NCBI GenBank assembly: GCA_947589205.1
Contig: CANQCJ010000058.1
Span: 1-11,212, forward strand
Source: an uncultured Ruminococcus sp.
Lineage (GTDB): Bacteria; Bacillota; Clostridia; Oscillospirales; Ruminococcaceae
Reading direction: 5' to 3'
Length of the DNA: 11,212 bases
Positions 6,959-11,212 of this stretch are shown piece by piece. The position numbers and the translations under genes are program-made. How positions within the stretch are numbered: position 1 is the first letter of the stretch; the number at the start of each line of letters is the position of its first letter. The notes below the pieces were generated by a model. It was not told the DNA's origin and ran no database searches. It saw only the letters and a list, made by a program, of their open reading frames with translations.

Positions 6959-8035
6959 ATGCCCGATTTTTTGAATCTTATAGACCTGAATGATTATCCC
7001 GTCTCGTGGTGGAACGGTCTTTTGTCTCTTGCGCACGAGATAAGACTGTCGCCGCAGGAATATTCAAAGGCGTGCGAAGGGAAGATAATGGGAACGCTTT
7101 TCTATGAGCCGTCAACGCGCACTCAGATGTCGTTTCAGACGGCGATGCTGCGGCTTGGCGGAACGATAATAGGCTTTGACAATCCCGCGACCTCGTCTGT
7201 GGCAAAGGGAGAAAATCTTAAAGACACGACAAAAATAGTTTCGGGCTATGCCGATATACTTGTAATGCGCCACCCTGTCGAGGGTTCGGTAAAGGCGGCT
7301 GCACTGACTGCCGAATGCCCGGTAGTAAACGCCGGCGACGGCGGGCATCTTCACCCTACTCAGACGTTGACCGATCTTTTCACGCTTACCGAAGAAAAGG
7401 GTACGCTTGAAAATTTAACGATAGGCTGCTGCGGCGATCTTAAAAACGGCAGAACGGTGCATTCGCTGATAAAAGCCATGACCTGCTATAAAGGCAACAA
7501 ATTCGTGCTTATCTCAACGGACGAGCTTGCCCTGCCCGTCTATATCAAGGATATGCTGACGGCGGCGGGAGTGGAATATAAAGAAGCAAGAGATCTTGAC
7601 GATGTTATCGGAGAGCTTGACGTGCTTTATATGACGAGAATACAGCAGGAGCGTTTTTCCACGCCGGAGGAATATATGCGTCAAAAGGGCAAGTACATAC
7701 TTGATAAGAAAAAAATGAAAAAGGCTAAGCCGGATATGGCGGTCCTCCACCCACTGCCGAGAGTCGATGAGATAGCTATAGAAGTCGACGACGATGAACG
7801 GGCAAAATATTTTGAACAGGCAAAATACGGAATGTATATAAGAATGGCGCTTATCCTGACGATACTCAGAAACAACGGCGCGCCGCCCGCGCTGATAAAG
7901 GGAAGAGAGCGAAAGGGAGTAAGCTGCTCGAATCCCGGCTGTATAACTCACCGTGAAAAGTACCTTCCGCATTATTTTGAGGGAAATTCCGATATACTCA
8001 CCTGCGAATACTGCGATATGCGAACGCTTATATAA
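6959..8035 (+). CDS. pyrB: Aspartate carbamoyltransferase with C-terminal PyrI-like zinc ribbon
   Basis: Catalyses carbamoyl phosphate + aspartate to N-carbamoyl-aspartate, the committed step of pyrimidine synthesis. Active-site motifs are complete: FYEPSTRT (48-55) and SSVAKGENLKDT (79-90) for carbamoyl phosphate, HPTQTL (132-137), GDLKNGRTVHSL (159-170), TRIQQERF (226-233) and LHPLPRVDEI (263-272). At 358 residues it is about 50 longer than a plain PyrB (about 305-310). The extra tail carries CSNPGC (Cys323, Cys328) and CEYC (Cys349, Cys352), the four-Cys pattern of the PyrI zinc domain. The N-terminal PyrI nucleotide-binding domain is absent. The ATG has AAAGGA at 6945-6950. No other pyr gene is nearby, and 25 bases separate it from the amidase gene, with no terminator between. 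Confidence 0.96.
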   Translation: MPDFLNLIDLNDYPVSWWNGLLSLAHEIRLSPQEYSKACEGKIMGTLFYEPSTRTQMSFQTAMLRLGGTIIGFDNPATSSVAKGENLKDTTKIVSGYADILVMRHPVEGSVKAAALTAECPVVNAGDGGHLHPTQTLTDLFTLTEEKGTLENLTIGCCGDLKNGRTVHSLIKAMTCYKGNKFVLISTDELALPVYIKDMLTAAGVEYKEARDLDDVIGELDVLYMTRIQQERFSTPEEYMRQKGKYILDKKKMKKAKPDMAVLHPLPRVDEIAIEVDDDERAKYFEQAKYGMYIRMALILTILRNNGAPPALIKGRERKGVSCSNPGCITHREKYLPHYFEGNSDILTCEYCDMRTLI

Positions 8036-8060
8036 GCATTTTTGGAGGGTCTGATAAAAA

Positions 8061-9092
8061 TTGAGCAATTTACCGATCCCTGCTTCTGAACCTGTCGTGG
8101 TCTATGAGCAAAGAGAGGGAAGAATAAAATATACCTACTATGACAACGGCATAGTAAAGATAACAAGATATAAGGGCACAAGAAAGATCTACTGGGGCAG
8201 GATATTTGCCGCTATGATCGTTTTCATGCTGCTTATGATGGGCATAATGCAGTCTGTAAAGGCTATAGCGGCTTCGCTTAAAAAAGGCGATGCAAAGAAT
8301 ACCGAAGCGACAGTCAGCGTTTCGGATACTCTGATGCAAAGCAGCTCAAAGAGCGGCTCTTCAAAAGCCGGAAGCGCGGTAACGAACGACGATACTTCAA
8401 GCCAAGCCGACAAGAACGCAGATAATGAGCCTTTGTATGCAAATCTTTCGCTGAAAGTATGTATCGCCCCCGCGCACGGAGGAGCTTCGGACAGGGGAGC
8501 TGTTTCTCCGGACGGCGAGACAGCCGAGTGCGACCAGAATCTCGAGCTGGGAATGCTTGTCAAGGAATGCCTCGAAAAAAGCGGCGTTACCGTTATAATG
8601 ACCCGCGAGACGGACGAAAAGCTGTCTATATCCGAAAGGTGCAGCCTTGCAAATCAAGCCGGAGCGGATCTTTATGTTTCGCTTCACCGCAACAGCGTTT
8701 CAGGCGATGAGACGCTTTGCGGAACAGAGCTTTGGATAAACAATAACGATCCGAAGTACGACAGAACGCTTGCCGAGAACATACTTGAAAAGCTTGTGGA
8801 GGTCGGTATCTCCGAGAACAGGGGAGTAAAGACCGGCTACAGCGGTCTGCCGGAGCAGAATTATCAGGTGAACATAGACGCCGTAATGCCGAGCTGTCTG
8901 CTTGAACTGGGATTTCTCACCAACAGCGTGGACAATATGCAGTTTGAGGAAAAAAAGAACGAATATGCGCAGGCGATAGCCGACGGCATAATCAAGACGG
9001 CGGCGGATCTCGGAGTTATAGACCAAAGCGGAAAGCGTCTTATTCCCGACCAGCTGATCTCATATGAAAAGAACGGTGTACAGACCTATTGA
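8061..9092 (+). CDS. N-acetylmuramoyl-L-alanine amidase (Amidase_3), membrane-anchored
   Basis: Zinc enzyme that cuts the bond between muramic acid and the stem peptide of peptidoglycan. The 343-residue chain has a charged cytoplasmic N-terminus (about 1-44), one membrane helix (about 45-70), a Ser/Thr-rich linker (about 75-125) and the catalytic domain (about 130-320). Zinc ligands and catalytic residues are intact: His139 in APAHGG, Glu156 in AECDQNLEL, His209 in SLHRNS and Glu282 in LLELGFLTN; MTRETDEKLSISERCSLAN is the typical middle segment. The usual DPGHGG reads APAHGG, a mild change. The start is TTG at 8061, with GGAGGG at 8044-8049; the first internal Met lies in the membrane segment. 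Topology predicts a type II protein with the enzyme outside the membrane. The short gap after pyrB suggests co-transcription from the pyrB promoter. The exact cellular role (division, sporulation, turnover) cannot be told from sequence. Confidence 0.93.
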   Translation: MSNLPIPASEPVVVYEQREGRIKYTYYDNGIVKITRYKGTRKIYWGRIFAAMIVFMLLMMGIMQSVKAIAASLKKGDAKNTEATVSVSDTLMQSSSKSGSSKAGSAVTNDDTSSQADKNADNEPLYANLSLKVCIAPAHGGASDRGAVSPDGETAECDQNLELGMLVKECLEKSGVTVIMTRETDEKLSISERCSLANQAGADLYVSLHRNSVSGDETLCGTELWINNNDPKYDRTLAENILEKLVEVGISENRGVKTGYSGLPEQNYQVNIDAVMPSCLLELGFLTNSVDNMQFEEKKNEYAQAIADGIIKTAADLGVIDQSGKRLIPDQLISYEKNGVQTY

Positions 9093-9102
9093 ATATAAAA
9101 AC

Positions 9103-9142
9103 GCCGCAGCAGGGCAGTCATAAGCCCGCCTGCGGCATTTTT
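9103..9142 (+). terminator. Rho-independent terminator after the amidase gene
   Basis: GCCGCAG (9103-9109) pairs with CTGCGGC (9130-9136) and GGGC (9112-9115) with GCCC (9124-9127), with a 2x2 internal loop. ATTTTT follows (five Ts at 9138-9142). It begins 10 bases after the amidase stop and closes the pyrB-amidase unit. Five As before the stem would allow some function in the other direction. Confidence 0.9.
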
Positions 9143-9182
9143 GCGTTTGATAATGTTTACAAAAAGTTTAAAATTGAACCGC

Positions 9183-9213
9183 TTGACCCTCATGCGCGCT
9201 TTAGGTTTATAAT
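9183..9213 (+). promoter_or_regulatory. MerR-type promoter with 19-bp spacer and operator dyad
   Basis: TTGACC at 9183-9188 and TATAAT at 9208-9213 are separated by 19 bases, two more than optimal. The spacer carries a dyad centred at about 9196.5 with GCGCGC at its middle and CCT/AGG outer arms; 8 of 11 base pairs across 9186-9207 are symmetric. A long spacer with a dyad inside it is the hallmark of promoters activated by MerR-family proteins, which twist the DNA to realign the two boxes. It reads into the merR gene, so autoregulation is likely. Confidence 0.85.
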
Positions 9214-9220
9214 ATAGCCA

Positions 9221-9232
9221 TAGAGTACTCTA
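9221..9232. repeat. Perfect 12-bp palindrome TAGAGTACTCTA in the merR leader
   Basis: The sequence equals its own reverse complement. It lies 7 bases after the -10 box, around the expected transcription start, and 32 bases before the merR GTG. It could be a second operator or, as a short stem, an mRNA 5' end structure. No binding protein can be named. Confidence 0.45.
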
Positions 9233-9263
9233 CAAAATTCTTAGAAAAAAGGAGCTGTAAGCT

Positions 9264-10322
9264 GTGAAAATAGGTGAATTTGCAAAGGAATGCGGCACAA
9301 GGATCTCGGCGCTGCGGCATTATGACAGGATAGGACTGCTGCGCCCGGCGTATATCGACAGGCTGACCGACTATCGCTATTACGACAGATCGCAAATGAA
9401 GGTGTTTGCGCAGATAAGCGCGCTGAAAAGCGCGGGATTCGCTCTTTCGGAGATAAAGCTTATGCTCAATTCCGAGACCGAGTGCGAGCGGCTTTTTGAA
9501 AGCAAGAAAAAAGAACTGCTGACACGGCTGACGGCTCTTGACAGGCTCAGAGACGAATTTAAAGGAGGAAGCGTTATGAATTTCAAGCGTGAATACTGTG
9601 TTGAAGAGGAGCTGCCGTTTGAAAACGATGAACGGGCGGTGGGAAAATGGCAGGTGCTTACGGTCGATGAGGAAAACGGTAAGGAGAGATATCTTTATTT
9701 CCTGCCCGGCGGGGAAAGCTATTGGTGCTACGGCTGGACAAAGGGGAAGCTGCTTTTTGACAACGGCTGCGACAGATACTACAACGACTACAGGATAGAA
9801 AAGCGCGGAGAGGATATTATTATGACGATAGATCTCCGTTCGCCCGACCGTCCCGAAGCAGGACAGACGACAAAGGCGGAGCTGAAAAAGATCGACGGCG
9901 TACACTACACTAAGGATATGATAGCGCGTAAGGACGATCTAAACAAGCCGTTTGTAAACGACAGGATAGTTATCGGGAAATGGAGAGCGTTTTGCTATAT
10001 TGACGGAGTAAACTGTAAAAAAGAGGAATTTATTCCCGGGGTAATACCGAAAAACGATCTTAGTTATGACGAGCTTTATTTTAAGCGGATAGAATTTTTC
10101 GAGGGCGGAGGCTGTGATCTGCTGTACGGTGACGAGCTTATAAGCGGCGACGATATGCAGACTTGGACAAAGGGATATTTGCTGAGAAAATTCAACAGCT
10201 GCGCCTGCGCATATGAGATAAAGAGCATTGAGAACAAAGACTACCTGATAATAGAATGGAAAAGCGGCGATTACCGCTTCGGCGGAAGCGATACGGACTA
10301 TTATGCTTTTGTAAGAGAATAA
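9264..10322 (+). CDS. MerR-family transcriptional regulator with duplicated C-terminal domain
   Basis: N-terminal MerR helix-turn-helix: MKIGEFAKECGTRISALRHY (1-20), DRIGLLRPAYID and YRYYDRSQM, then helices with LKSAGFALSEIKLML. A probable coiled-coil dimerisation helix spans about 72-99. Residues 105-352 are a different, probably ligand-sensing part made of two related modules: NDERAVGKW (121-129) ... GWTKGKLL (157-164) ... YRIEKRGEDIIMTIDL (176-191), and NDRIVIGKW (232-240) ... TWTKGYLL (300-307) ... YEIKSIENKDYLIIEWKSGDY (317-337). I recall similar EWKSGDY-type domains in regulators and sensors of Bacilli and Clostridia but cannot name the family. It is not the GyrI-like or TipAS domain by motif. 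The start is GTG at 9264 with AAAGGAG at 9248-9254. The promoter upstream is of MerR-activated type. The gene is monocistronic, flanked by terminators on both sides. It also contains an internal start signal, listed separately. The target ligand is unknown. Confidence 0.9.
   Translation: MKIGEFAKECGTRISALRHYDRIGLLRPAYIDRLTDYRYYDRSQMKVFAQISALKSAGFALSEIKLMLNSETECERLFESKKKELLTRLTALDRLRDEFKGGSVMNFKREYCVEEELPFENDERAVGKWQVLTVDEENGKERYLYFLPGGESYWCYGWTKGKLLFDNGCDRYYNDYRIEKRGEDIIMTIDLRSPDRPEAGQTTKAELKKIDGVHYTKDMIARKDDLNKPFVNDRIVIGKWRAFCYIDGVNCKKEEFIPGVIPKNDLSYDELYFKRIEFFEGGGCDLLYGDELISGDDMQTWTKGYLLRKFNSCACAYEIKSIENKDYLIIEWKSGDYRFGGSDTDYYAFVRE
9561..9578 (+). promoter_or_regulatory. Internal Shine-Dalgarno and in-frame ATG within merR
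   Basis: AAAGGAGG at 9561-9568 is followed after 7 bases by ATG at 9576-9578, which is residue 105 in the merR frame. Initiation here would give a 248-residue protein with the whole duplicated C-terminal region but no DNA-binding domain. The position is exactly at the domain junction. Similar AAGGAGG strings inside holA (3362-3368) and rnmV (4129-4136) are not followed by a well-placed in-frame start, so this one stands out. Confidence 0.6.
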
Positions 10323-10326
10323 ACCT

Positions 10327-10360
10327 AAAGCTCCGCAGGGCAAAACTCTGCGGAGCTTTT
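10327..10360 (+). terminator. Rho-independent terminator after merR
   Basis: A perfect 12-bp stem (10327-10338 with 10348-10359, core GCTCCGCAG/CTGCGGAGC) closes a 9-base loop, and the T run at 10357-10360 overlaps its end. It starts 4 bases after the merR stop and ends 4 bases before the next promoter's -35 box. Confidence 0.92.
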
Positions 10361-10363
10361 CTA

Positions 10364-10392
10364 TTGACTAAAATTAAAAAATGTGGTATAAT
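10364..10392 (+). promoter_or_regulatory. Sigma-A promoter of the tyrosine recombinase gene (extended -10)
   Basis: TTGACT at 10364-10369 and TATAAT at 10387-10392 with a 17-base spacer and TGG before the -10 box. The 11-mer TGTGGTATAAT is identical to that of the pyrB promoter. Transcription would start about 20 bases before the gene's GTG, with a very short leader. Confidence 0.88.
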
Positions 10393-10418
10393 AATTTCTG
10401 GAAAGGAGAGTGTCGGAC

Positions 10419-11212
10419 GTGAAGAAGGAGTATACGGAGGATTGTCCGGAATATCTTTTGCAGTTTCTTACATATCTGAAGGTCGTTCAGGACCGCGCCG
10501 AGCGCACCGAAGAAGCTTATTATATCGACCTGCGGACGTTTCTCAGATATCTGAAAATAAAGGGCGGGCTTTGCGATAAAGATGCCGAATGGGGAAAAAT
10601 CAAAATAGCCGATGTTCCGTTTGAGCTTGTCGAAAAATTTACGCTCAACGACGCTTACCAATATCTGTATTTTCTCAGAAATGAAAGGAATAACGCTACG
10701 GCGACGCGTGCGCGCAAGTGTTCGGCAATGAAGAGGTTCTATTCCTATCTGCACCTTAAAGCCGCCAGGCTTGCCGAAAACCCTGTCGAACATCTTGAGC
10801 TGCCGAGGGTAATAAATAAGAACCCGCGCTATCTTACGCTGGAACAGTCGCTGCAAATGCTGAGAAGCATAGAATCCAAGCACAGCGAGCGCGACTACTG
10901 CATGATATGTCTGTTTTTAAACTGCGGAATGCGGCTGTCGGAGCTTGTGGGGCTCGATCTGGGCGATTACAGCGAGGAAAACAAAACGCTGCGGCTCTTC
11001 GGAAAGGGAAGAAAGGAAAGGATAGTCTATCTGAACAACGCCTGCATAAGCGCGCTGAACGCTTATCTTGCGGTGCGCTCACCGGCGATGATGGACGATC
11101 AGGCGATGTTTCTTTCGGGATTTGGCAAGCGGATATGCCGCCGCAGAGTCCAGCAGATCGTTGAGGAAATGCTCGAACGCGCGGGTCTGTCAAATCTCGG
11201 CATAACCACTCA
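10419..11212 (+). CDS. Tyrosine recombinase, XerC/XerD family (3'-truncated by window edge)
   Basis: Site-specific recombinase of the tyrosine (integrase) family; XerC/XerD members resolve chromosome dimers at dif. The first 264 residues are visible. The N-terminal SAM-like core-binding domain spans about 8-115 (YLLQFLTYLKVV, then TATRARKCSAMKRFYSYLHL). The catalytic domain starts at NPRYLTLEQSLQML (135-148). Catalytic Arg I is Arg172 in FLNCGMRLSELVGLDL, and the beta-hairpin Lys is Lys196 in FGKGRKERIVYL. The window ends after GITT plus the bases CA, just where the HxLRH box is expected. The remaining His/Arg and nucleophile Tyr are outside. The start is GTG at 10419, 10 bases after AAAGGAG (10402-10408); the in-frame GTG at 10410 is only one base from it and too close. 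It has its own promoter. Whether it is the housekeeping Xer protein or a mobile-element integrase cannot be settled here, although no element boundary or cargo is visible. Confidence 0.93.
   Translation, partial: MKKEYTEDCPEYLLQFLTYLKVVQDRAERTEEAYYIDLRTFLRYLKIKGGLCDKDAEWGKIKIADVPFELVEKFTLNDAYQYLYFLRNERNNATATRARKCSAMKRFYSYLHLKAARLAENPVEHLELPRVINKNPRYLTLEQSLQMLRSIESKHSERDYCMICLFLNCGMRLSELVGLDLGDYSEENKTLRLFGKGRKERIVYLNNACISALNAYLAVRSPAMMDDQAMFLSGFGKRICRRRVQQIVEEMLERAGLSNLGITT

Noticed and set aside
6942..6974. Ten-codon upstream frame (MKGMFLCPIF) overlapping the pyrB start, a possible leader peptide
   Set aside because: It lacks a convincing ribosome binding site of its own and contains the pyrB SD; chance is the simplest explanation, although coupling cannot be excluded.
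9147..9175. Second possible merR promoter with TTGATA about 17 bases before an AT-rich hexamer
   Set aside because: The -10 candidate (AAAATT) is poor, whereas the TTGACC/TATAAT pair downstream is excellent and of MerR type.
10419..11212. Tyrosine recombinase as sign of an integrated mobile element
   Set aside because: No attachment-site repeats, tRNA target, excisionase or phage/conjugation genes are visible, and base and codon style match the neighbours.

Overview
This 11.2 kb window looks like a chromosomal segment of an anaerobic, Gram-positive clostridial bacterium. The Oscillospiraceae/Ruminococcaceae type is my best guess from protein style and codon use. The basis is AGGAGG-type ribosome binding sites before every gene, a Firmicutes-style RNase M5 gene, a clostridial alanyl-tRNA synthetase with a Cys-rich insert, and an MBOAT + DHHW-type gene pair. 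All ten genes lie on the plus strand. Most are household genes, and I see no prophage, CRISPR array, insertion sequence, rRNA or tRNA.

Layout: (1) 3-2270, alaS, cut off at the 5' edge. (2) 2334-2678, a small HIT-family hydrolase. (3) 2747-6882, a tightly packed run of holA (DNA polymerase III delta), rnmV (RNase M5), a frameshifted MBOAT O-acyltransferase gene and a DHHW/AlgX-like membrane-anchored protein. (4) 6885-9142, a strong extended -10 promoter, pyrB (aspartate carbamoyltransferase with a PyrI-like zinc ribbon fused at its C-terminus), a membrane-anchored N-acetylmuramoyl-L-alanine amidase, and a hairpin terminator. (5) 9183-10360, a MerR-type promoter with an over-long 19-bp spacer and an operator dyad, a MerR regulator with a duplicated C-terminal domain, and a second terminator. 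(6) 10364 to the end, another extended -10 promoter and a XerC/XerD-type tyrosine recombinase, cut off just as its HxLRH motif begins.

The parts most worth a second look are three. First, the merR gene carries a strong Shine-Dalgarno (AAAGGAGG) and an in-frame ATG exactly at the junction between its DNA-binding part and its duplicated domain. Together with the self-facing 19-bp-spacer promoter, this resembles the tipA arrangement, where one gene gives a full activator and a short ligand-binding form. Second, the MBOAT/DHHW pair has lost recognisable catalytic residues in both partners (MBOAT His to Asn; DHHW motif to DPYW; DSY to SDY), and the MBOAT gene is also frameshifted. The pair is either a decaying O-acetylation locus or a repurposed pseudoenzyme pair. 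Third, pyrB carries only the zinc module of PyrI, without the nucleotide-binding allosteric module. Non-ATG starts are unusually common: six of the nine starts in the window, four of them TTG.
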